From assembly GCA_003225315.1 (NCBI GenBank), contig QHZD01000019.1:324311-388310 (forward strand): a stretch of 64,000 nucleotides of DNA, given 5' to 3'. The DNA comes from Acidobacteriota bacterium. GTDB taxonomy: Bacteria > Acidobacteriota > Terriglobia > Acidiferrales > UBA7541. This document shows positions 37,921 to 48,411 of the stretch, piece after piece. The position numbers were made by a program, and so were the translations under genes. The notes under the pieces are model-generated. The model searched no databases. It saw only the letters and a list, made by a program, of their open reading frames with translations, and had not been told where the DNA came from. Numbering within the stretch: position 1 is the first letter of the stretch; each line of letters opens with the position of its first letter.

Positions 37921-40077
37921 ATGGCGTTACAAACGCGCGTCAAATTGGCAAAGCTTGACGCCCCCAAGGTTCACGGCCTCGATCACGACACGCTGATTCG
38001 AATTTATCGCACGATGTTCCTTTCGCGCCGGCTGGACGACCGTGAGATTCAGCTCAAACGGCAAAACAAAATCTATTTTCAGATTTCCAGCGCGGGGCAC
38101 GAAGCCGTTTGCGCGGCCATGGGGCTATTCCTGCGGCCTGGGGTGGACTGGATTTATCCTTATTACCGTGACCGCGCGCTGTGCCTGATGCTTGGCATGA
38201 CGCCGGTGGAAATGCTTCTTGCGGCGGTAGGCGCGAAGGACGACCCAAGCTCGGGTGGGCGGCAGATGCCTTCGCATTGGGGGCAGCCCAAGCTCAACAT
38301 CGTGAGCAAGTCTTCGTGCACAGGCACGCAATTCGTGCAAGCCGTGGGCGGGGCCGAAGCGACGCTTTATTACGAAGGACGCCCCAAGGCGCTCGCGCAA
38401 GCGAAGAAGGCGCCCCTCGGCGAATATGTCAATCACGAGCACGACGAAATTGTTTACGTTTCCGGCGGAGATGGTGCGACTAGCGAAGGCGAGTTCTGGG
38501 AATCGCTGAACGTCGCGTGCGGGAAAAAACTTCCGCTGCTGTACCTCATCGAAGACAACGGCTACGCCATTTCCGTGCCGATTGAAGTGCAAACTGCCGG
38601 CGGGAGCATTTCGAAATTAGTGCGAGGATTTCCCGGGCTGCACGTGGCGGAATGCGACGGGACTGATCCGATCGAAAGCTATTCCGTATGCAAGGAAGCA
38701 GTGGAGTATTGCCGCGAGCGTCGCGGGCCGGCACTGATCCACGCGCACGTCACTCGCCCGTATTCGCATTCGCTTTCCGACGACGAAAAACTGTACAAGT
38801 CCCCCGAAGAGCGCGAGGAAGAGGCGCGCCGCGATCCAATTTCAAAATTCGCGCTTTTTCTGGTGCGCGAAGGCATCCTGGACCAGAAGCAGATCGAGAC
38901 CCTGGAAGCGGAAATCGACAATGAAGTGCGCGATGCGGCTGACCAGGCGCTGGCGGCGGAAGAGCCATCCATTGATTCGATTCGAGTGAACGTGTATTCG
39001 CTGGACGTCGATCCGACGTCCGCTGCATTTGAAGCGGAATCTCAATTGCGTGGCGCGCCGAAGACCATGGTCGAGATGGTTGCGCTGACGCTCTCCGACG
39101 AAATGGCGCGCGACGAGCGCATCACCGTTTTTGGCGAAGACGTGGCCGACGCCAGCCGCGAAGACAATCTGAAGCACGTAAAGGGGAAGGGCGGCGTCTT
39201 CAAAGCTACCGCGGGATTGCAGCGCAAGTACGGCCATGACCGAGTGTTTAATACGCCGCTCGCCGAAGCCAGCATCGTGGGACGGGCGGTGGGGATGGCT
39301 ACGCGCGGTTTGAAGCCCGTGGCGGAAATCCAGTTTTTCGATTACATCTGGCCGGCCATGATGCAGATTCGCGATGAACTTTGCGTCATGCGCTGGCGTT
39401 CGAATGGAGCGTTCAAGGCACCGGTGGTGCTTCGCGTGGCGATCGGCGGGTATTTAACCGGCGGCGGCGTGTATCACAGCCAGAGCGGCGAATCGATTTT
39501 CACGCACTGTCCAGGGCTTCGGGTGGTGATGCCTTCGACGGCGCTCGATGTAGCCGGTCTTTTGCGCACCGCGATCCGCTGCGACGACCCGGTGATGTTC
39601 CTCGAGCACAAACATCTATATCGCCAGCCGTACAACCGCTCGGAAAATCCCGGGCCGGATTTTACGATTCCGTTCGGCAAAGCGCGAATGGTGAAGGAAG
39701 GCGCCGACCTCAGCATCATTACCTATGGCGCGGTCGTACATCGAGCGGAAGTAGCTGCAGCGCAATTGGAGCGCGAGGGAATATCCGTTGAAATCATCGA
39801 CTTGCGTTCGCTATCGCCATACGACTGGGAAGCGATTGCCGCGACGGTCCGCAAGACGCACCGGGTCATCGTGGCTTACGAAGATATGCTGAGCTGGGGC
39901 TACGGCGCGGAAATCGCTGCGCGGGTTGCGGATGAACTTTTCGAGGACTTGGACGCTCCCGTGAAGCGCGTTGCCGCCGTGGATACCTTCTGCGCGTACC
40001 AGCCGAAGCTGGAGGACGTGATCCTGCCGCAGACAACCCACATTACGGCGGCCGTAAAGCAGCTTCTGGAGTATTGA
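37921..40077 (+). CDS. Fused alpha/beta 2-oxoacid dehydrogenase E1 component
   Basis: TPP motif [37 protein letters not shown]; beta part [31 protein letters not shown]...[17 protein letters not shown]. Confidence 0.94.
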   Translation: MALQTRVKLAKLDAPKVHGLDHDTLIRIYRTMFLSRRLDDREIQLKRQNKIYFQISSAGHEAVCAAMGLFLRPGVDWIYPYYRDRALCLMLGMTPVEMLLAAVGAKDDPSSGGRQMPSHWGQPKLNIVSKSSCTGTQFVQAVGGAEATLYYEGRPKALAQAKKAPLGEYVNHEHDEIVYVSGGDGATSEGEFWESLNVACGKKLPLLYLIEDNGYAISVPIEVQTAGGSISKLVRGFPGLHVAECDGTDPIESYSVCKEAVEYCRERRGPALIHAHVTRPYSHSLSDDEKLYKSPEEREEEARRDPISKFALFLVREGILDQKQIETLEAEIDNEVRDAADQALAAEEPSIDSIRVNVYSLDVDPTSAAFEAESQLRGAPKTMVEMVALTLSDEMARDERITVFGEDVADASREDNLKHVKGKGGVFKATAGLQRKYGHDRVFNTPLAEASIVGRAVGMATRGLKPVAEIQFFDYIWPAMMQIRDELCVMRWRSNGAFKAPVVLRVAIGGYLTGGGVYHSQSGESIFTHCPGLRVVMPSTALDVAGLLRTAIRCDDPVMFLEHKHLYRQPYNRSENPGPDFTIPFGKARMVKEGADLSIITYGAVVHRAEVAAAQLEREGISVEIIDLRSLSPYDWEAIAATVRKTHRVIVAYEDMLSWGYGAEIAARVADELFEDLDAPVKRVAAVDTFCAYQPKLEDVILPQTTHITAAVKQLLEY

Positions 40078-40178
40078 GCCGTTTGGAATTAGACTATTGC
40101 CGCGAGGAAACTTTTTCGACTCATTTGCGTAATTAGGGACAGGGAAGCCATGAGAAATCGCTCTGTGGGGGTGACCCA

Positions 40179-40511
40179 ATGACTTGCGCAAACTGCCAGA
40201 AAGACATCGCTGTCGGTTCGCGGTTTTGCTACAACTGCGGGGCCAAGCAGCCGGAAACTCCCCCGCCCGGCTTGTCACCCGCAACGGGCGGCAAGAAAAA
40301 ACTGATGCGCTCGAGCACTGACAAAAAGATAGCGGGCGTGTGCGCCGGCCTCGCCGATTATTTTGATCTCGATCCCACGATCGTAAGAATCCTGTGGTTC
40401 CTGGCGGTATTCTTTGCCGGGACAGGCGGACTTGCTTACATCATTCTTTGGATTGTGCTGCCCGTGGCTCCGGCTGGAGTAATACCGACGTCGGCGACCG
40501 TGACTTCTTAG
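40179..40511 (+). CDS. Zinc-ribbon plus PspC domain protein
   Basis: [55 protein letters not shown]. Confidence 0.92.
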   Translation: MTCANCQKDIAVGSRFCYNCGAKQPETPPPGLSPATGGKKKLMRSSTDKKIAGVCAGLADYFDLDPTIVRILWFLAVFFAGTGGLAYIILWIVLPVAPAGVIPTSATVTS

Positions 40512-40593
40512 ACTACCTGCAAAAACCATGTCCGTGATGAATTCGGGGCGAATCGACGGAACTCGCTTCTGGATCGTCCGAGGTTTATTCCGC

Positions 40594-41349
40594 TCACCGG
40601 GCATGGGATAGGACCCAACTGGCAAAGGCACGCCACGCTGCTGTCTGGCCGATTGGCATTCTTATCTGTTGAACAAAGATGAGGAATGCGCCCGCCCAGA
40701 GCGTGGCGCGATAAACCTTACGCGTGGACCACAGGTCGTAGGCCACCAGGACGAGCAGGAAGAGATAAGAGAACAGCGCCGCCCTGATCGGATTTCTGTG
40801 AACCATGGCGAGGGGCCAACGCGCGATGGCGGCGATCATCAATGCAACCGTGGCGACGAGGATGAGGCGTTTGTGCGCAGGCGGATTGAAGCGGGCCCGG
40901 AAGGCGAAAAAGACCAGCGTCGCAAAAACCAGCATATCCGTGATGGGAATGATGTAAAAAACTTTCGGATCCATGTGTGGATTGCCGCCACTGCGAACGA
41001 GCGCATCGGTGGCCGCCAATACTCCAAGGATTACCATGAGACACGCCAGGAGGAAGCCTGCAATGCCGAGGCGGCGATGGATGTCCACGCGGCCGGCGGA
41101 AACCAGAGAGGCTTGCGTCACGAGCAAGAGGACCCAGCAGGAAAATGCCGCCCCGTGCAGGTGAATGATCAGGCTGGGCAGCGGCGCTTGGAACACTCCT
41201 GCGAGGTAGTAAGTGCGCGCAAAACCCACAAAAACCGTTGCCAGGATAAGCAAGGCCATGGCCGAAAAGAATAGATCGTCGTAACGGCGGCCTGCCAGAC
41301 CAACGGAAGGTTTCGCGGGATTACTCGGATGTGCTACGGCTGTGGCCAT
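40594..41349 (-). CDS. Polytopic membrane protein, hypothetical
   Basis: Several TM segments; LIIHLHGAAFSCWVLLLVTQASLV. Confidence 0.75.
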   Translation of the reverse strand: MATAVAHPSNPAKPSVGLAGRRYDDLFFSAMALLILATVFVGFARTYYLAGVFQAPLPSLIIHLHGAAFSCWVLLLVTQASLVSAGRVDIHRRLGIAGFLLACLMVILGVLAATDALVRSGGNPHMDPKVFYIIPITDMLVFATLVFFAFRARFNPPAHKRLILVATVALMIAAIARWPLAMVHRNPIRAALFSYLFLLVLVAYDLWSTRKVYRATLWAGAFLIFVQQIRMPIGQTAAWRAFASWVLSHAR

Positions 41350-41587
41350 GGTTCCTCTTTGACCGACTGTTTTGACCGAGATTTCTGGGAGCCCTGAGGG
41401 AATTGGCTGAAGTGTAGAACGAATTGATGTTGGATTTCCAGCGAAATCTGGTGTTTGGACGGGTGACAGAAATTACCGCCGCCAACACGTGTGGTTCGCA
41501 ACGGCGACTTTGCTAGATTTTCATTCAGAAACGACTGCACACTTACGACGGTGAAAGTATATTCGCTACTCGTACTTTTCCTAGACG

Positions 41588-41863
41588 CTAGGCGGTCGCA
41601 GCCCTGCTTTTGGCGCGCGTGTCGGACTGGTCCCTGAAATTCCAGCGCTTGTGATTGACGCTCACCGACGCCACGTCGTCGGGCGAAAAGGGGATCTCCT
41701 TGTACCCGCGGACCTCGATAATGCAGCCTTCGCTTATGACAACTTGCTCGAAAATTCTTGCATCTTTCAGTTGCACGGAAACAACCTGATAACCGAAACC
41801 GGTATCTTCCGCATTTTTCAGGTGTTCTGCACACCCACGGGGAATAGGCACCAAATGTTTCAT
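41588..41863 (-). CDS. Hypothetical small protein
   Basis: 91 aa, coding-like composition. Confidence 0.5.
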   Translation of the reverse strand: MKHLVPIPRGCAEHLKNAEDTGFGYQVVSVQLKDARIFEQVVISEGCIIEVRGYKEIPFSPDDVASVSVNHKRWNFRDQSDTRAKSRAATA

Positions 41864-42049
41864 TACAAACCTTCAGCCGAGTTGGAGTATCGGGGGAGTG
41901 GAATAGTACGATACGGCAAAGGGCCTGTCTACCTTCACCGGGGCGAAGAACAAGTGAACCTATTTGAGGTCCTCGGCGAGCCCGCAGCTAGTTGCATGAT
42001 TCACACAAAACCGATTTACTCTGCGAATCTCGAATTCTTTCCGAGGCCG

Positions 42050-42463
42050 CTACTTGCCTTTGCCTTCGAACAGGGGTTGATCAAGAGACAATCGCCCCGC
42101 GCCGACCGTGGCGAGCACGAAGCACGCGGCTAGTATCGCTAGGGGGAATTCGTAATTGTGCACCGCCAGATAGCCTCCCGCGCTGTGGACTTTCCAGATG
42201 GCCACTCCCATTTCGATGGCCAGCAGCAGCGCCACTACCCGCGTAAACACTCCCAAGGACAAAAGAACTGCGCCGAATACTTCCAACACTCCTGAAATGT
42301 AAACGAAATATCCCGGCAGGCCGTGCTCCACGAAGAAGGCCTGCATGCCTGGGACGGAGTGGGCCACCTTCGGGTAGCCGTGCGAGAAGAAAATCAGCGC
42401 GAGAACCAGTCGAAGGACCAGTAACCCTATTGGCTGAAGGGAATTGAGAAACTTCATTAGCAA
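42050..42463 (-). CDS. DoxX family membrane protein
   Basis: LLVLRLVLALIFFSHGYPKV; YFVYISGVLEVFGAVLLSLGVFTRVVALLLA. Confidence 0.88.
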   Translation of the reverse strand: MLMKFLNSLQPIGLLVLRLVLALIFFSHGYPKVAHSVPGMQAFFVEHGLPGYFVYISGVLEVFGAVLLSLGVFTRVVALLLAIEMGVAIWKVHSAGGYLAVHNYEFPLAILAACFVLATVGAGRLSLDQPLFEGKGK

Positions 42464-42655
42464 ATCCTCCGCGATTCGTGGCGAGAATTTGATTCGAATG
42501 CCTGAGGATTCTAGCAGAAAAGCAAAGCTGTCACGGTCACCCCTGAGGTTGCTCGCGTTTCAGGTACAATCTTTAGCGAACCACGAAGAGTGACGGGGAA
42601 TCATGTCAAAAGTTGAGACGAATAGTGTGCTTGGCGGCGGAGATAAGGGCCACAA

Positions 42656-43711
42656 ATGAAGAGGAAACTCCTGATTGCCGTGCCTCTGCTGGCGCTTGTG
42701 GCGCTGGCCGCCTGGATGCTCCGGCCGAAGCGCGAGAACCAGGGCGAAGCCTTTGTCAGCGAAAAAGTCGCGCCGCTCCTGAGCGGGATCGCGCAGGTCC
42801 GCGAACAGGTGGGAATGCTGCACTACGGCGAGCGCGTGGACGTGCTCGCCAAGCGCAATGACTACGCAAAAGTGCGAAACAACGCAGGCGCGGTTGGCTG
42901 GGTGGACAGCCGGCAGTTGATGGAACCGGCCCTGTGGCAGCGCAGCATCAAGCTGCTGGACCAAACGCGAGGAATGCCGGTGCAGGCGCGCGGGCGCACT
43001 AAAGTCTCCACCAATTTGCGGGTGCAGCCCGGGCGGACGGAGCCCCGGCTCTATCAATTCGCGCGAAACGTTCCCGTCGAGATTGTCGGGCGCTCCACGG
43101 CAGATTGGGCGCAAGCATCTGACGAAAGAGACAATTCAAATGAGCCGCAGGGAACGAAAAAAGAAGATTGGTTTCTGGTGCGTGGCGTGGCCACGCGCCC
43201 GCCCGGAGACCTCTCGACGCAATCTGCCGATCCCACAAATACAACCCAACCCGGCGACCAGACCGTGCCCATCGCCGGCTGGGTAATAGCCCGCTTTATC
43301 GAGATGGACCTGCCCGATCCGGTGCGCGAGGGAGCGGCTTCCGCAAATATCCGGCCGGTAGCGTGGTTCGAACTGAATCGCGTGAGCGACCCTTCGGGTG
43401 ACAAGCCACAGTATCTTTTGGCGGCGGCGCGCGGGCCGGAAGGCCAGGCCTGCGATTTTACGACTCTGCGCGTTTACACCTGGTATGCCAAAAGGGACCG
43501 GTACGAGACAGCATTCATCGAGAACAGGCTTTGCGGCCAGCTACCGATTGGGCTTGGCAAGGGTCCCAAGGACGAACCCGAATTTCGCTTCCATGTGATG
43601 GACGGGAATAAGCAAGAACGCGTCTACAGGCTGATCCAGACCGTTGTTCGACGTGTCCGCCAGCCAGGTGAAGCTTCCGGAAAGCATGGCTCGGCGAAAG
43701 TGACGCGATGA
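42656..43711 (+). CDS. Membrane-anchored bacterial SH3-domain protein
   Basis: N-terminal TM; LHYGERVDVLAKRNDYAKVRNNAGAVGWVDSRQL. Confidence 0.75.
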   Translation: MKRKLLIAVPLLALVALAAWMLRPKRENQGEAFVSEKVAPLLSGIAQVREQVGMLHYGERVDVLAKRNDYAKVRNNAGAVGWVDSRQLMEPALWQRSIKLLDQTRGMPVQARGRTKVSTNLRVQPGRTEPRLYQFARNVPVEIVGRSTADWAQASDERDNSNEPQGTKKEDWFLVRGVATRPPGDLSTQSADPTNTTQPGDQTVPIAGWVIARFIEMDLPDPVREGAASANIRPVAWFELNRVSDPSGDKPQYLLAAARGPEGQACDFTTLRVYTWYAKRDRYETAFIENRLCGQLPIGLGKGPKDEPEFRFHVMDGNKQERVYRLIQTVVRRVRQPGEASGKHGSAKVTR

Positions 43712-44685
43712 CCCTGCACATCAACGAGGCGGAAGTGCGGGCGGTGCTGACGATGCCGCAGACGCTCGAAGCGGTCGAAGACATTTCGCGCAAGCAGTCG
43801 ACGGGAGAAGTTGTGGTGCACCCTCGCCGGCGGTTCGAACTGCCCGGAGGAGGATTTTTTCACTACATGGCCGCGGCGGATTACTCGGCCGGCTTCGTTG
43901 CCATGAAGCAGTACACCTACGTTCGCGGCAAACTGCAATTTCTTGTTCCACTTTACGAGATGGCCACGGGCGGCCTGCTCGCGCAGATCGAAGCCGATTA
44001 CATGGGGCAGTTGAGGACCGGCGCGGCTTCCGGCGTAGCCACGAAATATCTGGCGCGCAAGGATTCTCGCATAGCCGCGATCATCGGCACCGGCGGCCAG
44101 GCAAGGACACAGCTCGAAGCGGTTGCCGTCGTTCGCAAGCTGAAATCGGCGCGCGCCTATGGCCGCGACTCCGCGAAGCGCGAGAAGTTCTGTGCCGAAA
44201 TGTCCAAACGAATTGGCATTCCCGTGCATCCTTGTTCATCCTCGGCAGAAGCTGTGCGCGGCGCCGACATTATTTCGACGGCCACAACTACCTCGCAGCC
44301 GGTCGTGCGCGGCGCGGATTTGGCGCCTGGAGTCCACATCAATGCCATCGGCGCGAACCACGCGCACAAGCGCGAGCTGGATGATGAAGCCGTCGCCAGC
44401 GCGGACGTGATCGTCGTGGATTCCGTCGAACAGTCGCGGCAGGAAGCAGGCGACCTGATCATCGCTTTTCATGGCGATGAGATTTGCTGGACCGGAGTCA
44501 AGAAACTTTCTGAGATCGTGGCGGGGAAAGCGAGCGGCAGAACCAGCGATTCGGAAGTCACACTCTTCAAATCGAACGGGATTGCGTCATGGGATCTCGC
44601 CGTGGCGATGCTGGTGTATGCAAAGGCGAAGGAGAAAGGACTTGGCAGGGAATTGCCGTTTTGGAGTGACGGCGCGAAAAGCTAA
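43708..44685 (+). CDS. Ornithine cyclodeaminase/mu-crystallin family protein
   Basis: MGQLRTGAASGVATKYLARKDSRIAAIIGTGGQARTQLEAV; 4-bp overlap with upstream gene. Confidence 0.92.
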   Translation: MTLHINEAEVRAVLTMPQTLEAVEDISRKQSTGEVVVHPRRRFELPGGGFFHYMAAADYSAGFVAMKQYTYVRGKLQFLVPLYEMATGGLLAQIEADYMGQLRTGAASGVATKYLARKDSRIAAIIGTGGQARTQLEAVAVVRKLKSARAYGRDSAKREKFCAEMSKRIGIPVHPCSSSAEAVRGADIISTATTTSQPVVRGADLAPGVHINAIGANHAHKRELDDEAVASADVIVVDSVEQSRQEAGDLIIAFHGDEICWTGVKKLSEIVAGKASGRTSDSEVTLFKSNGIASWDLAVAMLVYAKAKEKGLGRELPFWSDGAKS

Positions 44686-44694
44686 GACGGCGGC

Positions 44695-44934
44695 CTAATT
44701 GCTTTTTTCCTGGAGCTTGCGGTGCAGGGCATCATGCAGCCGGGACTTCACGTCGCCGGGCAATTCGATAGGTTTCGAATCGCAGAAAAGTTGCACGGTC
44801 ATCCTGGTTTGATCGACCACGATTTTGCACTCTTCACAGTGTTCGAGATGGCGCTCGAGTTCCTGCCTCACCGACAGATCGAGATCGCCGTCGATATAGT
44901 CCGAAATCTCGCGAATGACGTTTTTGCAGTTCAA
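44695..44934 (-). CDS. Anti-sigma factor with zinc-finger (zf-HC2)
   Basis: NCKNVIREISDYIDGDLDLSVRQELERHLEHCEECK; TTG start overlaps sigma stop. Confidence 0.85.
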   Translation of the reverse strand: MNCKNVIREISDYIDGDLDLSVRQELERHLEHCEECKIVVDQTRMTVQLFCDSKPIELPGDVKSRLHDALHRKLQEKSN

Positions 44935-45665
44935 TTTGCAACACCCTGGCGAAAATAGCGGTTCAGCTTCTGGCGGAGCTTGAGCCGGGCCCGCAACAGC
45001 CGTGATTTTACCGCAGGAACGGAGATTCCGAGCGCTTTGGCGGTTTCTTCCGTGGAAAGTTCTTCGACATCGCGCAGCACGAAAACAACGCGAAAGTCCG
45101 GCTCCAGCTTGTCGATCACGTCGGACAGAATCTCGTGCATTTCCGTCTGGGCAAATCGTTGTTCCGGGCTTGGCCCCCAATCCTCAATCTCCCGTGGCAT
45201 AAGGTCTTCGTCGCGTTCCACCGGCTCGTCGAGCGAAAACTGGTTCGGGCGGCGTTTGCGCAGGCGCATCAGCGCTTCGTTCGCGGCGATGCGCACCAGC
45301 CAGGTGTAAAAGCGGGAATCTTCCTGGAAATCCTTGAGGTGCGCGTAAGACTTAAGGAAGGCGTCCTGCATGGCGTCTTCGGCGTCTTCGCGATTTCGCG
45401 TGATGTTCATGGTGAGCCGGAAGATTTTCGCTTCGTAGCGGTTCACAAGCTCTTCGAAGGCACGCGCGTCGCCGCGCTTGGCGGCGGCCACCAGCAGGTG
45501 TTCGTCCTCGCGCGCAACCGTGGAGGGTAGTCGATGAGGGTTTGGTGCGTTCAATGGTATCGGCAGCCCGATCGGCGGCTGCATCCTCGCTTTCCCGTCA
45601 ATAAAGGTAGCACAGAGCATTGAACACTTCCTCAGTCCAAGTGTTTGGATGCCTTCGCTGGCCAT
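44931..45665 (-). CDS. ECF RNA polymerase sigma factor
   Basis: RLTMNITRNREDAEDAMQDAFLKSYAHL; VFVLRDVEELSTEETAKALGISVPAVKSRLLRARLKLR. Confidence 0.93.
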   Translation of the reverse strand: MASEGIQTLGLRKCSMLCATFIDGKARMQPPIGLPIPLNAPNPHRLPSTVAREDEHLLVAAAKRGDARAFEELVNRYEAKIFRLTMNITRNREDAEDAMQDAFLKSYAHLKDFQEDSRFYTWLVRIAANEALMRLRKRRPNQFSLDEPVERDEDLMPREIEDWGPSPEQRFAQTEMHEILSDVIDKLEPDFRVVFVLRDVEELSTEETAKALGISVPAVKSRLLRARLKLRQKLNRYFRQGVAN

Positions 45666-45844
45666 AGGATTCAGGAAATGGTGAAAAGTTACGTTGTTGG
45701 TATGCTCCGAGGGCCTCAGGGGAATAGCTAGAAGCTAGGCTCCATGTTCAAAGAGGGCAGTGATGACCTGGCGGCCTATGCCGAAAAGTGCGCTGGCCGG
45801 TTCGACGTTAAGTAGTAAAATCGAAGGCCACAGTCATCTTACAA

Positions 45845-46375
45845 ATGCGAACACTTCCCGACCACCTTCGAAAAGGTATGAAGCTTGTGATTGTCGGCTG
45901 CAATCCGAGCGAGTCCTCCGTCCGCGTAGGCCATTATTACGCCGGCCGCGGCAACGAATTCTGGCCCATGCTTTATGAAAGCGGTGTCGTACCGGAGCCT
46001 TTTGATTATCACGACGACAAGCGAGTGATCGAATTCGGCGTCGGGCTTACCGACCTGGTGAAGCGTCCCACCAAAGGTATCGAAGAACTGAAGCGCGAAG
46101 ACTACGCCGAAGGACGAATCGTTCTCTCGCAGAAGCTTGAGGAATTCGCTCCTCATGTTGTGGCATTTAATGGCAAACTGACCTACGAGCAGTTTGCGCA
46201 GCGAAAATGCAAATTTGGCATTCAGAAGGAGATGCTCTACGGAGCGCGCGTGTATGTTCTGCCTTCCACCAGCGGCGCGAACGCCACCGGCAGGAGCGAG
46301 AAGGTGCGGCACTTTAGAAAACTGGCGCAACTCGTTGCGCGCATCGGCAAAGAACACGAAACCAAGGCCCACTGA
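45845..46375 (+). CDS. mug: G/U mismatch-specific uracil-DNA glycosylase (MUG-like)
   Basis: VGCNPSESSVRVGHYYAGRGNEFWPMLYESG; GLTDLVKRPTKG; VLPSTSGANA. Confidence 0.9.
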   Translation: MRTLPDHLRKGMKLVIVGCNPSESSVRVGHYYAGRGNEFWPMLYESGVVPEPFDYHDDKRVIEFGVGLTDLVKRPTKGIEELKREDYAEGRIVLSQKLEEFAPHVVAFNGKLTYEQFAQRKCKFGIQKEMLYGARVYVLPSTSGANATGRSEKVRHFRKLAQLVARIGKEHETKAH

Positions 46376-46387
46376 ACGGAGTTCCCC

Positions 46388-47203
46388 GTGAGCAATCCTC
46401 CACAACCTGCGCAAGCCGGAGCGCTCATCCTTGAACAGAGGCACGAAGGCATTGCCGTACTGGTGATGAATCGCCCCGACCGGCTGAATGCGCTGAACAA
46501 CGAGCTAGCCTCGGCGCTCAATGAAGCGCTCGGACGAATCGCGAAAGATCCAAGCGTCAATGTGGTGGTGGTCACCGGAGCGGGACGCGCTTTTTGCGCG
46601 GGCGGCGACCTGGGCGCGCTGGGCAAGGGCCGCCAAACCGGCGCGACACATGAGTTGGAGCCGCTGCTGCGCGCCGGCATGCAAATGGTCCTCAAGATGC
46701 GCACCATGCCACAGCCAGTGATTGCCGCGGTGAACGGAGCTGCCGCCGGTGCGGGCATGAACATTGCGCTCGCTGCGGACATTCGCATCGCCGCGGAAGA
46801 AGCGACCTTCGGACAAAATTTTGCAAAGGTTGGATTGTTTCCTGATTACGGCGGAACTTATTTCCTGCCGCAACTTGTTGGACCAGCCAAAGCTGTCGAA
46901 CTTTTTTACACGGGTGACATGATCGATGCGAAAGCGGCGCTTGCGCTCGGCCTGGTAAATCAGGTCGTTCCAGCCGCCCAGCTCGAAACGGCTGTGAAAA
47001 CGTTGGCGCAGAAAATCGCGCAAGGGCCGTCTCTCCCCATCCGCGCGGTGAAGAAGGCGCTTTTTGCGAGCCAGGAGAAGGAACTTGCGCAGGCGCTCGA
47101 CAACGAAGTGCGCGAGCAGGTTCGTTGCTACCTGTCCGATGACTGCAATGAAGGAATTCGAGCGTTTTTCGAAAAGCGGCCACCGAAGTTTCAGGGGAAA
47201 TAG
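46388..47203 (+). CDS. Enoyl-CoA hydratase/isomerase
   Basis: VVVTGAGRAFCAGGDLGAL; QPVIAAVNGAAAGAGMNIALAADIRIAAEEATFGQNFAKVGLFPDYGGTYFLPQLVG. Confidence 0.93.
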   Translation: MSNPPQPAQAGALILEQRHEGIAVLVMNRPDRLNALNNELASALNEALGRIAKDPSVNVVVVTGAGRAFCAGGDLGALGKGRQTGATHELEPLLRAGMQMVLKMRTMPQPVIAAVNGAAAGAGMNIALAADIRIAAEEATFGQNFAKVGLFPDYGGTYFLPQLVGPAKAVELFYTGDMIDAKAALALGLVNQVVPAAQLETAVKTLAQKIAQGPSLPIRAVKKALFASQEKELAQALDNEVREQVRCYLSDDCNEGIRAFFEKRPPKFQGK

Positions 47204-47231
47204 CCTTCCTGATTCCAGTCCTTCGACAATC

Positions 47232-48002
47232 ATGACTAGCGGCCACGAAACGGTTCAGTTGCGGCTTGAAGATCGCACGGCGTGGATCACCCTCGACCGG
47301 CCGCCGCTGAATATTCTCGACACGGCGATGATGCGGGCGCTGGATGCGGCGCTGAAACGCGCTGTCCCTAAATGCGATTTCGTGATTTTTCAAGGCGCGG
47401 GCCAGAAGGCTTTTTCGGCGGGAGCGGAAATTGCCGATCATGCTCCCAAGCGCGTCAGTAAAATGCTCTCGGCGTTTCACGCTGTTTTTCGCAGGCTCGC
47501 TGCCGCGGACTGCGTGATCATCGCTGCAGTTCACGGGCACTGCCTTGGCGGCGGGATGGAACTCGCGAGCTTCTGCGATTTTGTGCTTGCTGCGAAATCC
47601 GCGGAGTTTGGCCAGCCGGAAATTAAACTGAGCTGTTTTCCTCCCTTGGCGATGGTCACGTTGCCGCAGCTTATCGGGATGCGCGCGGCGGCGCGTCTTA
47701 TTTTAACTGGAGAGCAAATCGACGCGGCGGAGGCCTACCGGCTCGGCATTGTTACACGCGTGGTTCCTGATGCGGAGTTGCCTGCTGCTGTGGACAGCTT
47801 GCTCGAGGAGCTGCGTAGGTTGAGTCCGAGCGTCCTCCGGCTAACGCGAAAGACACTCCATCGTCTCCATTTTGCGGATTTCGCGAAGCAACTCAAAGAA
47901 GCGGAACGCGTATACTTGTCTGTGCTGATGAAGAGCCATGATGCGCGGGAAGGCATTCTCGCTTTCCTCGAAAAGCGCAAACCGAATTGGAGAGGAAAGT
48001 AG
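47232..48002 (+). CDS. Enoyl-CoA hydratase/isomerase
   Basis: ITLDRPPLNILDTAMMRAL; VIIAAVHGHCLGGGMELASFCDFVLAAKSAEFGQPEIKL. Confidence 0.9.
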   Translation: MTSGHETVQLRLEDRTAWITLDRPPLNILDTAMMRALDAALKRAVPKCDFVIFQGAGQKAFSAGAEIADHAPKRVSKMLSAFHAVFRRLAAADCVIIAAVHGHCLGGGMELASFCDFVLAAKSAEFGQPEIKLSCFPPLAMVTLPQLIGMRAAARLILTGEQIDAAEAYRLGIVTRVVPDAELPAAVDSLLEELRRLSPSVLRLTRKTLHRLHFADFAKQLKEAERVYLSVLMKSHDAREGILAFLEKRKPNWRGK

Positions 48003-48326
48003 ATGGATGAATTGGAAATCACGCCAACGGATGTGAAAGCGCGGATGGATCGCGGAGAGCAATTGGTTCTCATTGATGTGCGCGAGCCCTGGGAGTATCA
48101 AGTTTGCCGGATTGAGGGCGCGAAACTGGTACCGCTTGGCTCGCTGGCGGCGAGCCTCCAGACGCTTCCGGACGTGGACGAAGTGATTTGCTATTGCCAT
48201 CACGGCATGCGCAGTCTAGACGCGGCGGCTTGGCTGCGGTTTCAGGGGATCGAAAAAGCGAAATCCTTGTCTGGCGGAATCGAGCGATGGTCTGTCGAGA
48301 TCGATCCGAAAGTGCCGAGATATTAG
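48003..48326 (+). CDS. Rhodanese-like domain protein
   Basis: LVLIDVREPWEYQVCRIEGAKLVPLGSL; VICYCHHGMRSLDAAAWL. Confidence 0.92.
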   Translation: MDELEITPTDVKARMDRGEQLVLIDVREPWEYQVCRIEGAKLVPLGSLAASLQTLPDVDEVICYCHHGMRSLDAAAWLRFQGIEKAKSLSGGIERWSVEIDPKVPRY

Positions 48327-48345
48327 GTACAACCTTGCTGAAGAG

Positions 48346-48370
48346 GGCGCAGCATGCTGCGCCACTACAA
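48346..48370 (-). repeat. GTAG-headed REP-like palindrome variant (TTGTAGTGGCGCAGCATGCTGCGCC)
   Basis: GGCGCAGCATGCTGCGCC palindrome followed by ACTACAA. Confidence 0.6.
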
Positions 48371-48411
48371 AGAACAAGAAAACGTGACTGGGAAAGAAAT
48401 CCTTGCCAAAG